From Pseudomonas psychrophila HA-4 (GTDB taxonomy: Bacteria; Pseudomonadota; Gammaproteobacteria; Pseudomonadales; Pseudomonadaceae), in the NCBI RefSeq assembly GCF_000282975.1, contig NZ_ALJC01000094.1, positions 1 through 64,000 on the forward strand: a DNA stretch of 64,000 nucleotides, written 5' to 3'. Below the pieces are notes generated by a model that saw only the letters and a program-made list of their open reading frames with translations, had not been told where the DNA came from and made no database searches. Below are positions 37,858-46,668 of this stretch, in pieces (position 1 is the first letter of the stretch; every line of letters begins with the position of its first letter). The translations under genes and the position numbers were made by a program.

Positions 37858-38084
37858 GCTGTAAGCAATACGTTGCGCGAGCAAGTGACCAACTGGACGG
37901 GCAATTGAGTGTTCGTGAGCGTTTGCAAGCGCGTCATCACTTAATGTTCTGCCCCAATTGTCGGCGCTTTATCAAGCAAATGCGTTTGATGGGAGCAACC
38001 TTGAAGGCGTTGCCCGTACCCTTACCCAGTGACCTGGAGGCGACGGTTGCGCGAATGATGAGTGAGCACTCGCGTCAGAGATAG
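37851..38084 (+). CDS. Zinc-finger anti-sigma factor (ZAS type)
   Basis: 77-residue soluble protein with the anti-sigma zinc-finger signature: Cys4, then His30-x3-Cys34-x2-Cys37 (HLMFCPNC). No transmembrane segment, so it is a cytoplasmic anti-sigma, as in the RsrA/ChrR-N class, and could be redox- or metal-sensitive. It overlaps the ECF sigma gene. A strong bidirectional terminator follows. Confidence 0.85.
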   Translation: MLSCKQYVARASDQLDGQLSVRERLQARHHLMFCPNCRRFIKQMRLMGATLKALPVPLPSDLEATVARMMSEHSRQR

Positions 38085-38153
38085 GGCAGGCGCGTGAATG
38101 CCATCGGTGGATTTGAAGGGGGCCGACGCCATTCACACTCTGCATTTGGGACA

Positions 38154-38184
38154 CAAAACGCTGAATGACTTCAGCGTTTTGTTT
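38154..38184. terminator. Bidirectional intrinsic terminator
   Basis: A perfect 12-bp stem CAAAACGCTGAA / TTCAGCGTTTTG with a TGAC loop, followed by TTTG on the plus strand and preceded by ACA on the other. It serves the anti-sigma gene (plus) and the porin gene (minus), which converge here. Confidence 0.9.
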
Positions 38185-38201
38185 GTTGCGTGAAACGGTA
38201 G

Positions 38202-39494
38202 TTAGAACTTAGCTTCTACGTCCAACTGCAGGGTGTTGGTGCTTGCATCTTTTTGCGTGGACGTTGCGTAGTCAGCTTTGGTCAGGAAGTACGTCACACC
38301 GACACCGAAGTTCTTGTCGATTTCGTAACCCACTTTGACCTTGTGACCGCGTGAACCGGTAGTACCGTTAGCGAAGTCAGAGTCAGTGAATGCTCCGACC
38401 ACGGCGTTACGCTGCGTATCGCGGTAGTTGTAGTCCAGGCTGAACGCGTTGAGCTTGCTCTTGAAGCCCACCAACCAGGCATCGTCCTGATCGCTGTCGG
38501 TCGCGGCGTTATGAACATATTGGCCGTACAGCGACAGTGGAACTGGCAAGTTGGCGATGTCGAGTTGACCGAAGCCTTCGTACAGACGGAACTTGCTGGT
38601 GCTGTTGCCGTTAACTGCCAAGGCGCAAGGCGTGGTCTTGGTCCCAGTGGTTGGGCAGGTGCTGTCTTCGTCGTTGTGGTAGTCGTAAACGCTACCGCCC
38701 AAGGTGACTTTCAGGCTGTCGGTCGGAGCGAAGCGAGCGCCCAATTGACCCGCGTACAGGCTCAAGTCGTTTTTGAACTGCACACCATCGCCGTTCACGT
38801 TGTCTTTGAGGGTGTAGTAGCCGGCGCTGCCGAACATCTCGACGCCGCTGTTACCCAAATTGGTCTTGTAGGACGCGGACAGGCCTTCTGGGTTGATGTC
38901 GCTATCCCAGATGACGTCGCCCATGCTGACCCATTGTTGCGGCATTTTGCCGCCGACCAGATGCAGGTTCTTGACTGCTGTCGGGTGGTAGTCGATGTAA
39001 GCCATGTCCAGCCACAGCTGCTTCTTGTCGAAGTAGTTGTCGAGGTCTTGGTTGGTGGAGCGGGCATCGTCACCGCCGCCAGTGGCAATGCGGATACCGG
39101 TGTTCACTTGTGGATCGATTTCTGTGTAAGCGCCCAAGCGAGCACGAATACGTTGGCGGTCCTTGTCTTTACCGCCAGATTCGCCGTCGATTTTGACGGT
39201 TTCTTGGCGGACGCGGACGTCGCCTTTGAGTTCGGTTTTGGCAGCCCATGCCACTTTTTGTTCAAAGGCTGAGAGGTCGGATTTTTTGACGTGGTCGGCA
39301 GCCGCTTCTTGCTGAGCTTGTTTCTCGCTGGTCAACTCGGTCTGCAGTTCGGCGTATTGAGCCGGTGAAATAGAGCCGTTTGCTTTGAGCATTTCAAGCA
39401 GTTTTGCGTCAACGCCAGCGCTCGCTGGAACACTCATGGCCAATACCAGCCCGCCACACAGTCCCGCCGCAACCCGTGTAGAAACAAGACGCAT
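38202..39494 (-). CDS. Putative outer-membrane porin
   Basis: 430-residue outer-membrane protein. The signal peptide is about 1-26 (cut after VPASA). A short periplasmic helical segment (about 27-85, rich in Gln, Glu and Ala) follows, then a beta-barrel of alternating hydrophobic residues ending in the aromatic LDVEAKF. The size and N-terminal helix recall the 'putative porin' group of Pseudomonas rather than OprD. Substrate unknown. I start at the ATG at 39494, preceded by GGGAG; the frame is open 112 codons upstream but without a signal peptide. Two cysteines in one loop (STCPTTG...PCALAV) may form a disulfide. Confidence 0.88.
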   Translation of the reverse strand: MRLVSTRVAAGLCGGLVLAMSVPASAGVDAKLLEMLKANGSISPAQYAELQTELTSEKQAQQEAAADHVKKSDLSAFEQKVAWAAKTELKGDVRVRQETVKIDGESGGKDKDRQRIRARLGAYTEIDPQVNTGIRIATGGGDDARSTNQDLDNYFDKKQLWLDMAYIDYHPTAVKNLHLVGGKMPQQWVSMGDVIWDSDINPEGLSASYKTNLGNSGVEMFGSAGYYTLKDNVNGDGVQFKNDLSLYAGQLGARFAPTDSLKVTLGGSVYDYHNDEDSTCPTTGTKTTPCALAVNGNSTSKFRLYEGFGQLDIANLPVPLSLYGQYVHNAATDSDQDDAWLVGFKSKLNAFSLDYNYRDTQRNAVVGAFTDSDFANGTTGSRGHKVKVGYEIDKNFGVGVTYFLTKADYATSTQKDASTNTLQLDVEAKF

Positions 39495-39942
39495 ATGAAT
39501 CTCCCAGTAGTGAAATGGCCCTAGCCATCCCATGAACAATCGGCCCTTGATGGGCTCGCTAATAAGAGGTTTGAATGTGCCGCTCACGTGTTGGCTGGCT
39601 GACCACTCATAACCCCGACTTCTAAGAAGCGGCGTCAGTATCGCGGCTAGGTATGACAGAAAAGTGGCAGGTTGATAGCAAGTCTGTGACAGCGTGCTAG
39701 AGCGGTTGCGGGGCTGAAAGGGGTCATTGCAAGACGTAGCAGTTGCCGAGCTCTGCGAGGCTACGTCCGATTGCGAAGCGATCGTAAAATCTTGAAGCCT
39801 GATTATTCCCAAACCACTGAAGCTGCTCAATTTCGACGACTGCGTCGTCGGACGTAGCTTCGCAGAGCTCGGCCACTGCTACGGGGTAACGCAAGTCAGG
39901 TGGTACCATCGCCCGCTCTAAGCAGTGCTCCGGGGACTATTA
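39495..39942. other. Divergent intergenic region with REPIN
   Basis: 448 bp between the porin and the GNAT/FemAB-like gene. About a third is the REPIN at 39734-39884. The part from 39495 to 39730 must hold the porin promoter; it contains a TAATAAGA-rich patch near 39560 but no clear -10/-35 pair. No gene is supported. Confidence 0.6.
39734..39884. repeat. REPIN of a second family
   Basis: Left arm ACGTAGCAGTTGCCGAGCTC (start 39734) and right arm ending GAGCTCGGCCACTGCTACGG (end 39884). The arms are complementary at about 33 of 36 positions over a spacer of about 79 bp. This ACGTAGC-CGAGCTC family differs from the GGGAGCGGGC family elsewhere in the window. Confidence 0.88.
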
Positions 39943-41067
39943 ATGCCGTTACAACGACTGGACAGTTTGTCGGCCATCTCGGCTGCGCAATGGGATGCAC
40001 TGGTGCCAGTGGCGCAACCGTTCTTGCGTCATGCTTTTCTCAGTGCGCTGGAAGACAGTGGCAGCCTTGGCCCGCATTCCGGTTGGCAGCCCGAGCACTT
40101 GCTGCATTACGAAAACGGTCAGTTACAAGCAGCGCTGCCCAGTTATCGCAAGTGGCATTCCTACGGCGAGTACGTGTTCGATCACGAGTGGGCGCAAGCC
40201 TGTGAGCGCGCCGGGATCGAGTACTACCCCAAGCTGTTGACGGCGGTGCCGTTCAGTCCGGTCTGTGGGCCGCGATTGCTGGCAGGCCGTGCCGAAGACG
40301 GTCTTGAGTTATTGGCTGCATTACCCGGTTATCTGGAGATCGAAGGGCTGTCCAGCGCGCACATTAACTTCACCGATGCGCTGGCGGATACGGCATTGGC
40401 GCAACAGCCCGGCTGGTTACAGCGGTTGGGTTGCCAGTTTCATTGGCAGAACCGTGAGTACCGTGACTTTCAGGACTTTCTCGACACGTTGAGTTCACGC
40501 AAGCGCAAGCAAATGCGCAAAGAGCGTGAGCAAGTGGCCGGGCAAGGTTTTGAGTTTGAATGGCTCGAAGGGCAGCAGGTCACAGAGGCACAGTGGGATT
40601 TTGTGTATGCCTGCTACGCCAACACCTACGCTGTGCGGCGGCAAACGCCCTACCTGACGCGTGACTTTTTCAGCCTGTTGGCCGAGCGCATGCCCGAGTC
40701 GATTCGGCTGGTGCTGGCCAAGCAGGGCTCCACGCCGGTGGCCATGGCATTCAGCCTGATCGGCGGCGGCAGCTTATATGGCCGCTACTGGGGTTGCCTG
40801 GCCGAGTACGATCGCCTGCACTTCGAGGCGTGTTTTTATCAGGGCATGGAGTACGCCATCGCTCACGGTATTCAACGTTTTGATGCGGGCGCTCAAGGAG
40901 AACACAAGCTGATACGCGGTTTTGAACCGGTCATTACGCGCTCTTGGCACTATCTGCGGCATCCAGGTTTGAAAGCCGCCGTCAGTGATTTTCTTGAACG
41001 TGAACGGGTCGGTGTATTGGCCTATGCCGAAGAGGCGAGAACGGCGCTGCCTTATCGGCAGGCCTGA
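39943..41067 (+). CDS. GNAT-fold / FemAB-like (peptidogalycan biosynthesis-type) protein
   Basis: 374-residue protein of the DUF482 group, two acetyltransferase-like domains. Landmarks are HAFLSALEDSGS near 32-43, FTPVCGPRLL-like FSPVCGPRLLAG, SSRKRKQMRKER, and the C-terminal GAQGEHKLIRGFEP. E. coli-type members are unstudied; the family is linked loosely to cell-envelope aminoacyl or acyl transfer. No membrane segment. The ATG at 39943 is preceded by GGGGA. It is convergent with aqpZ. Function is not established. Confidence 0.85.
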   Translation: MPLQRLDSLSAISAAQWDALVPVAQPFLRHAFLSALEDSGSLGPHSGWQPEHLLHYENGQLQAALPSYRKWHSYGEYVFDHEWAQACERAGIEYYPKLLTAVPFSPVCGPRLLAGRAEDGLELLAALPGYLEIEGLSSAHINFTDALADTALAQQPGWLQRLGCQFHWQNREYRDFQDFLDTLSSRKRKQMRKEREQVAGQGFEFEWLEGQQVTEAQWDFVYACYANTYAVRRQTPYLTRDFFSLLAERMPESIRLVLAKQGSTPVAMAFSLIGGGSLYGRYWGCLAEYDRLHFEACFYQGMEYAIAHGIQRFDAGAQGEHKLIRGFEPVITRSWHYLRHPGLKAAVSDFLERERVGVLAYAEEARTALPYRQA

Positions 41068-41085
41068 TACTCGCCTGGCTTGCAC

Positions 41086-41787
41086 TCAACGGTCTTCTTT
41101 GCCCAGCCAGCGATACGTCAGGCCACCCATGGCTGCGCCCACCAGTGGCGCGAGCCAGAACATCCACAACTGTTCAAGTGCCCAGCCGCCCACAATCAAG
41201 GCCGGGCCGGTGCTGCGTGCGGGGTTGACCGAGGTGTTGGTGACTGGAATCGAGATTAAGTGAATCAGGGTCAAGGCCAATCCGATAGCAATCGGTGCCA
41301 GGCCTGCTGGGGCTCGTTTATCGGTGGCGCCCATGATGATCAGGATAAACATTGCAGTCATTACCACTTCGCACACCAGCCCCGAGATCAGGGTGTAACC
41401 ACCGGGTGAATGATCGCCATAACCATTGGCAGCCAGCCCGCTGGCCGCCAGATCAAAGCCGGGTTTGCCGCTGGCAATGAAATACAGCAGCGCCGCCGCG
41501 ATGATCCCACCGAGCACTTGGGCCACGATGTAGGCGGGTAATTCTTTTGCAGGAAAACGGCCTCCCACCCACAAGCCAAACGACACGGCAGGGTTGAGGT
41601 GGCAGCCAGAGATATGTCCAATAGCGAATGCCATGGTCAGCACGGTGAGGCCAAAAGCCAGGGCCACCCCGAGTAAACCAATACCCACGTGCGGGAAGGC
41701 GGCGGCGAGCACTGCGCTGCCACAGCCACCCAGAACCAACCAAAAAGTGCCGATCAACTCCGTTGCCGAGCGTTTGAGCAAGTTCAT
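41086..41787 (-). CDS. aqpZ: Aquaporin Z
   Basis: 233-residue aquaporin with six membrane segments and two NPA loops, HLNPAVSFG (NPA 65-67) and SVNPARSTG (188-191). The selectivity filter residues His176 and Arg191 match water-specific AqpZ. It forms tetrameric water channels in the inner membrane. It is convergent with the FemAB-like gene, with 18 bp between the stops. Confidence 0.96.
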   Translation of the reverse strand: MNLLKRSATELIGTFWLVLGGCGSAVLAAAFPHVGIGLLGVALAFGLTVLTMAFAIGHISGCHLNPAVSFGLWVGGRFPAKELPAYIVAQVLGGIIAAALLYFIASGKPGFDLAASGLAANGYGDHSPGGYTLISGLVCEVVMTAMFILIIMGATDKRAPAGLAPIAIGLALTLIHLISIPVTNTSVNPARSTGPALIVGGWALEQLWMFWLAPLVGAAMGGLTYRWLGKEDR

Positions 41788-41909
41788 TTAAAGATCCCGG
41801 ATAGATAAATCTATCGTTCAAAAACACGATTGTGCATCCTGCAATTGACGACAGAATTCATCTGAACCCTAACTTCATTACAGCAGGCGAACGAGGATTA
41901 TCCAGGACC

Positions 41910-41948
41910 AAAAAAAACGCCAGGGCCCTTTAAAACCGGGCGCTGGCG
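41910..41948 (-). terminator. Intrinsic terminator of the ABC exporter gene
   Basis: Stem CGCCAGGGCCC / GGGCGCTGGCG with one central mismatch. On the minus strand it is followed by eight T residues (A run 41910-41917). It lies 38 nt after the exporter stop codon. Confidence 0.9.
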
Positions 41949-41986
41949 ATGTGTTTCAGGGGCTTTACAGCATGGGTCTTTTTGGA

Positions 41987-43819
41987 TCAGTCGAGGCCGA
42001 CAAATCCACCCGTTTGGTGTTGCCAGAGCCGTGCATATAAACCGCCATGGGCGAGCAGCTCACTGTGGCTTCCGCTCTCGGCAATCCGGCCTTTTTCGAG
42101 TACCACTAAACGATCCATGCGGGCGATGGTTGAAAGCCGGTGAGCGATGGCAATGACGGTTTTGCCTTGCATCAAGGTTTCGAGGCTTTCCTGGATCGCT
42201 GCTTCGACTTCGGAGTCGAGGGCTGAGGTGGCCTCGTCCATGATCAAGATTGGCGCATTTTTAAGCAGCACCCGCGCAATGGCGATGCGCTGGCGCTGGC
42301 CGCCTGACAACTTGACCCCGCGCTCGCCCACGTGCGCGTCAAAACCGGTGCGGCCCTGAGCGTCTGACAATTGCGGGATAAATTCATCGGCACGGGCTTT
42401 TCGCACCGCTTCCCAGAGTTCTTCGTCGGTGGCGTCCGGCTTGCCGTACAGCAAGTTATCGCGGATCGAGCGGTGCAGCAGAGACGTGTCCTGAGTGATC
42501 ATGCCGATTTGTTCGCGCAGGCTTTCTTGCGTCACTTCAGCGATATTCTGACCGTCTATCAGAATTCTTCCGCCTTGCAGGTCGTACAGGCGTAACAGCA
42601 GGTTAACCAGCGTCGATTTGCCCGCCCCCGAAGGGCCGATCAAGCCGATTTTTTCGCCGGGTTTGATCACCAGATTCAGGTCGCCGATGATCCCGCTGTG
42701 CTTGCCGTAGTGAAAGTCCACGTGCTCAAAACGCACTTCGCCGCGATCGACCGTCAGGCGCGGAGCGTTATCGCGATCTTTTACGGCCACGGGTTGAGCA
42801 ATGGTTTGCAAACCGTCCTGAACCATGCCGATGTTTTCGAAAATGCCGTTGACCACCCACATGATCCAGCCGGACATGTTGACGATGCGGATTACCAGGC
42901 CGGTGGCCAAAGCGATAGCGCCGACGCTGATCAGCGACTGGCTCCACAACCACAGCGCGAGGCCGCTGGTGCTGACAATCAGCAGGCCGTTCATGGTGGT
43001 GATCGTCACGTCCATGCTGGTCACGACGCGGCTGGCCAGTTGGGTTTTTTCGGTTTGCTCGATGATTGCTTCGCGAGCGTACTGTTGCTCGAAGTTCGTG
43101 TGGGCAAACAGCTTGAGGGTGGTGATGTTGGTGTAGCCATCGACGATACGGCCCATCAATTTTGAGCGGGCATCGGATGACACGACCGAGCGCTCCTTGA
43201 CCCTGGGCACGAAGTAATACAGGGCGCCGATGTAGAGCGCGATCCAGGTCAGCAGCGGGATCATCAGTCGCCAGTCTGCTTCGGCAAACAGCACCAGGGA
43301 GCTGATGGCGTAGATCAGCACGTGCCACAGGGCATCGACGGCCTGCACCGCCGAGTCACGTAACGAGTTACCGGTTTGCATTATGCGCTGGGCGATGCGC
43401 CCGGCGAAGTCGTTCTGGAAAAAATTGAGGCTTTGCTTGAGCACATAACTGTGGTTCTGCCAGCGGATCATGCTGGTCATGCTCGGGCTCAGGGTCTGGT
43501 GTACGAGGAGGTCATGCAGGCCGAAAAAAACCGGGCGGATGATCAGCGCTACCACGGCCATCCAGATCAACTCGGCGCTGTGGATTTTGAAAAAATCGGC
43601 GTTGGGCGTGCCTTGGGCCAGATCAATTAGGGTGCTCAGGTAGCTGAACAGCGAGACTTCAATCAAGGCGGCCACGAGTCCGATCACCAGCAGGGCGGCA
43701 AAGATTGGCCAGACTTGACGCAGGTAGTAAAGGTAGAACGCCCAAACGGTGTTTGGCGGGGCGGCGCTGGGAGCTTCGCGAAAAATGTCGATCAGTTGTT
43801 CAAAACGACGATAAAGCAT
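41987..43819 (-). CDS. ABC transporter, fused membrane and ATPase domains
   Basis: 610-residue half-transporter of the MsbA/multidrug type. Six membrane segments lie within about 35-330. The ATPase has Walker A GPSGAGKST, signature LSGGQRQR, Walker B ILIMDEATSALD and H-loop AHRLST. It works as a dimer to export a lipid or drug; it is not MsbA by any lpxK neighbour. The start at the ATG at 43819 has only a weak site (GTGAG); a strong AAAGGAGAG lies 26 nt upstream, separated by a GCCCGC-GTT-GCGGGC hairpin. It is 84 nt downstream of ppiA on the same strand. Confidence 0.93.
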   Translation of the reverse strand: MLYRRFEQLIDIFREAPSAAPPNTVWAFYLYYLRQVWPIFAALLVIGLVAALIEVSLFSYLSTLIDLAQGTPNADFFKIHSAELIWMAVVALIIRPVFFGLHDLLVHQTLSPSMTSMIRWQNHSYVLKQSLNFFQNDFAGRIAQRIMQTGNSLRDSAVQAVDALWHVLIYAISSLVLFAEADWRLMIPLLTWIALYIGALYYFVPRVKERSVVSSDARSKLMGRIVDGYTNITTLKLFAHTNFEQQYAREAIIEQTEKTQLASRVVTSMDVTITTMNGLLIVSTSGLALWLWSQSLISVGAIALATGLVIRIVNMSGWIMWVVNGIFENIGMVQDGLQTIAQPVAVKDRDNAPRLTVDRGEVRFEHVDFHYGKHSGIIGDLNLVIKPGEKIGLIGPSGAGKSTLVNLLLRLYDLQGGRILIDGQNIAEVTQESLREQIGMITQDTSLLHRSIRDNLLYGKPDATDEELWEAVRKARADEFIPQLSDAQGRTGFDAHVGERGVKLSGGQRQRIAIARVLLKNAPILIMDEATSALDSEVEAAIQESLETLMQGKTVIAIAHRLSTIARMDRLVVLEKGRIAESGSHSELLAHGGLYARLWQHQTGGFVGLD

Positions 43820-43860
43820 GGTCACTCACGCCCGCAACGCGGGCTCTCCTTTAATGGTGC

Positions 43861-43878
43861 GACCGGCCTTGGCCGGTC
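43861..43878. other. Perfect palindrome between ppiA and the ABC gene
   Basis: GACCGGCC-TT-GGCCGGTC, an 8-bp stem with a 2-nt centre, 26 nt after the ppiA stop. It lacks a T run. Together with the hairpin at 43830-43844 (GCCCGC/GCGGGC) it makes the 84-nt spacer highly structured. Confidence 0.6.
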
Positions 43879-43903
43879 AGACTCCCCCGCAGCATTCGAA
43901 TGA

Positions 43904-44491
43904 TTAGTCGATGCGTTTGGCAGACTTGATGTAGATCGGGTCGAGCGGCACGTTCTGCATGCCAGATTTGTTGCCGGTCTGCGTATTGACGATGTTGTCC
44001 ACGATATCCATGCCTTTCACGACTTTTGCGAACACGGCGTAACCGGCATCGCGGCCCGGATCAAGAGTTGCGTTATCGGCCACGTTGATAAAAAACTGGC
44101 TGGTGGCGGAGTTCGGGTTGGAGGTGCGCGCCATCGACAAGGTGCCACGTACGTTATGCAGGCCGTTGCTCGCTTCGTTCTTGATCGGGTCGCGTGTGGT
44201 TTTTTGCACCATCTGCCCAGTGAACCCGCCACCCTGCGCCATAAAGCCTGGGATTACCCGGTGGAAAATGGTGTTGTTGTAGAAACCGCTGTCGACATAG
44301 TCCAAAAAGTTTTTAGAGCTGATGGGGGCCTTGACCGGGTCCAGTTCGATTTCGATCGGGCCGAAGCTGGTATCCAGCAGCACATGCGGTGCTTTGTTTG
44401 CTTGGGGGGCTGTGTTTGCCGCAGGTGTCGCCGCCATCAGGTTGGCAGCGAACAAAAGAGCACTGGTGGCAAAGGCAATTTTTTTCAACAT
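43904..44491 (-). CDS. ppiA: Periplasmic peptidyl-prolyl cis-trans isomerase PpiA
   Basis: 195-residue cyclophilin. The signal peptide is about 1-21 (cut after LMA). The cyclophilin core has [13 protein letters not shown], with the catalytic Arg in HRV, and [10 protein letters not shown] and [10 protein letters not shown] as further active-site segments. It folds exported proteins in the periplasm. It is upstream of the ABC exporter on the same strand but probably separated by a structured spacer. A GAGAGG-like site (GAGAGGTAG) lies upstream of the start region. Confidence 0.95.
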   Translation of the reverse strand: MLKKIAFATSALLFAANLMAATPAANTAPQANKAPHVLLDTSFGPIEIELDPVKAPISSKNFLDYVDSGFYNNTIFHRVIPGFMAQGGGFTGQMVQKTTRDPIKNEASNGLHNVRGTLSMARTSNPNSATSQFFINVADNATLDPGRDAGYAVFAKVVKGMDIVDNIVNTQTGNKSGMQNVPLDPIYIKSAKRID

Positions 44492-44660
44492 GGGTCAAGG
44501 ATCCTGAGAGGTAGAAGCAGTGGCGTCAGTGAACTCACGCACTGTGTGTTGAATAGGGAGGTGTGATGAGGCCAGCTACAGCGGGCTGGCCGCGAACCTT
44601 GGACAGGATATTCGTGATCGATGTTCCTGCCCACCATTGTGATAAATCAGCGTGTCATGT

Positions 44661-45584
44661 TCACGCTTGTTGAGGCGCTGCAAATGCGGCGTCCAGCGGT
44701 GCGGTGTCAAAGGTACGCAACAATTCGACAAGAATCTGCGTGGCCGGACCCAGCGGTTTGTCCTTGTTAGCGTAGAGGAAAAACACCGGGTGACGGTTGC
44801 CGCCTTGATCCAGTGGCAGCGCCTTGAGCACGCCCTCCTTGAGCTCACGCTCAATCATGTGCCGAGGCAACCAGGCAAAGCCCAAGCCGCTGCCCACAAA
44901 AGCGGCTGCGGTGGCCAAGCTGCCCACGGTCCAGCGCTGCTCGGCGCCGAGCCAGCCCATGTCGCGTGGTTGCTGGCGGCCCGAGTCGCGAATCACCACT
45001 TGCAGTTGGCTTTCAAGGTCTTGGAAGTGCAACTCACGTTGCAGGCGGTGCAAGGCGTGATCGGGATGGGCCACGGCGACAAACTCGACTGGGCTCAACT
45101 CAGTGCCCAGATAACCGGGAATATTGAAGCTGCTGATGGCCAGGTCGGCCACGCCTTCCAGCAGGACTTCTTCCACGCCCGACAGCACCTCTTCACGCAG
45201 GCGCACACGACAGCCGCGGCTTTGCGGCATAAAGGCGGTCAAGGCGCGAACCAGCCGTGCGTTGGGGTAGGCGGCATCGACCACCAGCCGGACTTCGGCT
45301 TCCCAGCCTTGTTCCATGTGATGGGCGAGGTCTTCAAGCTGACTGGCCTGCTTCACCAGTTGGCGAGAGCGGCGCAGTAATACATTGCCTGCCTCGGTGA
45401 GCACTGCTTTCCGCCCGTCAATGCGCAACAACGGCACGCCGAGCTGATCTTGCATACGAGCCACGGTATAGCTGACAGACGACTGCGAGCGGTGCAGGAC
45501 TTCGGCAGCCTGGGCAAAGCCGCCGTGATCGACTACTGCTTGCAGGGTGCGCCATTGATCAAGGGTCACACGGGGCGCTTTCAC
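44661..45584 (-). CDS. LysR-family transcriptional regulator
   Basis: 307-residue regulator. The winged helix-turn-helix at about 1-65 includes LQAVVDHGGFAQAAEVLHRSQSSVSYTVARM-type sequence; the effector domain follows from about 90. The start is the GTG at 45584, 7 nt from AGAGGAA; the frame is open 12 codons further. It diverges from an azoreductase gene across 215 bp, the common layout in which the LysR protein controls its neighbour. The effector is unknown. Confidence 0.92.
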   Translation of the reverse strand: MKAPRVTLDQWRTLQAVVDHGGFAQAAEVLHRSQSSVSYTVARMQDQLGVPLLRIDGRKAVLTEAGNVLLRRSRQLVKQASQLEDLAHHMEQGWEAEVRLVVDAAYPNARLVRALTAFMPQSRGCRVRLREEVLSGVEEVLLEGVADLAISSFNIPGYLGTELSPVEFVAVAHPDHALHRLQRELHFQDLESQLQVVIRDSGRQQPRDMGWLGAEQRWTVGSLATAAAFVGSGLGFAWLPRHMIERELKEGVLKALPLDQGGNRHPVFFLYANKDKPLGPATQILVELLRTFDTAPLDAAFAAPQQA

Positions 45585-45799
45585 GTTGTATTCCTCTGGT
45601 GTTAGGGCGTTGCGATGCACTCGAATGCAGGAGCCGTTGCCTTAAGTGCATTTCGTGGCCGAATCCTCGCATCCCTCGTTAAACAAATAAACAAATTTAT
45701 AGATAGGTTGTAGCAGGTATTTGCGCTTTTTCATCAATCTAATGCCTTCTAGTATTTACTCCATCGCCTTACAGCATTTTCAGATGGAGCCTATCTACC
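45585..45799. promoter_or_regulatory. LysR / azoR divergent control region
   Basis: 215 bp between divergent starts. An inverted pair CGAATGCA (45622-45629) and TGCATTTCG (45647-45655) lies nearer the LysR gene. A second inverted repeat ATAAA-CAAA-TTTAT (45687-45700) lies in AT-rich sequence nearer azoR. Either could be LysR recognition DNA; which one cannot be settled by eye. Confidence 0.4.
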
Positions 45800-46399
45800 A
45801 TGTCTAATGTTCTGATCGTTGAAAGTAGTGCTCGACTAGAGGGGTCATTTTCTCGTCAGTTAACTCAGCAGTTCATCAGTCAATGGAAAGCGGCCCACCC
45901 GGCTGACCCCGTGGCCGTCCGCGACCTGGCCTTGAACCCGGTGCCGCATATGGACGCCAACCTGCTGGGCGGCTGGATGAAACCCGAAGCGCAACGCAGT
46001 ACCGCCGAACAGGCCTCGTTGCAGCGCTCCGATGAACTGACAGATGAGCTGCTAAACGCTGACGTTCTGGTGCTAGCGGCCCCGATGTACAACTTTGCAA
46101 TCCCCAGCACCCTCAAAGCCTGGCTGGATCATGTGCTGCGTGCGGGCGTTACGTTCAAATACACCGACACCGGGCCGCAAGGTCTTTTGTACGGCAAGAA
46201 AGCATACGTGCTGACAGCGCGAGGCGGGATATATGCGGGTAGCACCACAGATCATCAAGAACCGTATCTGCGCCAGGTACTGGCGTTTATCGGCATCCAC
46301 GACGTGACCTTTATCCACGCTGAAGGGATGAACCTTGGCAGTGATTTTCAGGAAAAGGGTTTGAGCCAGGCCCAAACCAAGCTCTCTGATGTGGCATGA
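45800..46399 (+). CDS. azoR: FMN-dependent NADH-azoreductase
   Basis: 199-residue flavodoxin-fold NADH:quinone/azo reductase. The FMN phosphate site is SSARLEGSFSRQL and the flavin ring loop is APMYNFAIPSTLKAWLD. A TARGGIY segment binds the isoalloxazine. It protects against quinones and thiol stress by two-electron reduction in the cytoplasm. Pseudomonas usually has three paralogs; this one is LysR-linked. A terminator 115 nt downstream defines a possible RNA (46430-46549). Confidence 0.94.
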   Translation: MSNVLIVESSARLEGSFSRQLTQQFISQWKAAHPADPVAVRDLALNPVPHMDANLLGGWMKPEAQRSTAEQASLQRSDELTDELLNADVLVLAAPMYNFAIPSTLKAWLDHVLRAGVTFKYTDTGPQGLLYGKKAYVLTARGGIYAGSTTDHQEPYLRQVLAFIGIHDVTFIHAEGMNLGSDFQEKGLSQAQTKLSDVA

Positions 46400-46429
46400 A
46401 ACATGACCTGTTAATCGACAGATAATCAC

Positions 46430-46549
46430 GACATGGCTTAATTCGCTCCATTGCTCCTTCAAGCAAGCGGTTCGCGCATCGAACCTCCCTTGGCGCTCTC
46501 GTTGAGTGCTATCGCCCGATCAGCCCTTGCGCTAGATCGGGTTTTTTTT
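46430..46549 (+). ncRNA. Candidate small RNA or 3' UTR-derived RNA after azoR
   Basis: The stretch has a hairpin GGTTCG-CGCAT-CGAACC (46469-46485) and ends in a strong intrinsic terminator, CCCGATC (46515-46521) with GATCGGG (46535-46541) and eight T residues. The terminator is about 115 nt after the azoR stop, farther than needed for simple termination. A weak promoter (TCGACA, 17 nt, TTAATT) may start near 46440. No open frame fits. Start is uncertain. Confidence 0.45.
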
Positions 46550-46668
46550 GCCTGCGACTCAGGAGCAGATAGCGCAGGGTTATGAAAAACCGCTAAGGTC
46601 GCGTCCATTCAACTGAGCTGACCGGCATTTGCGCTCATCAGCAGTCACGATTTATGGGCGAGAGATTT

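Noticed and set aside
39495..39830. 112-codon N-terminal extension of the porin
   Set aside because: It crosses part of the REPIN and lacks a signal peptide; the ATG at 39494 begins a clear signal peptide behind a GGGAG site.
43861..43878. Intrinsic terminator of ppiA
   Set aside because: The palindrome is perfect but has no T run on the minus strand, so it is recorded as a structural element only.
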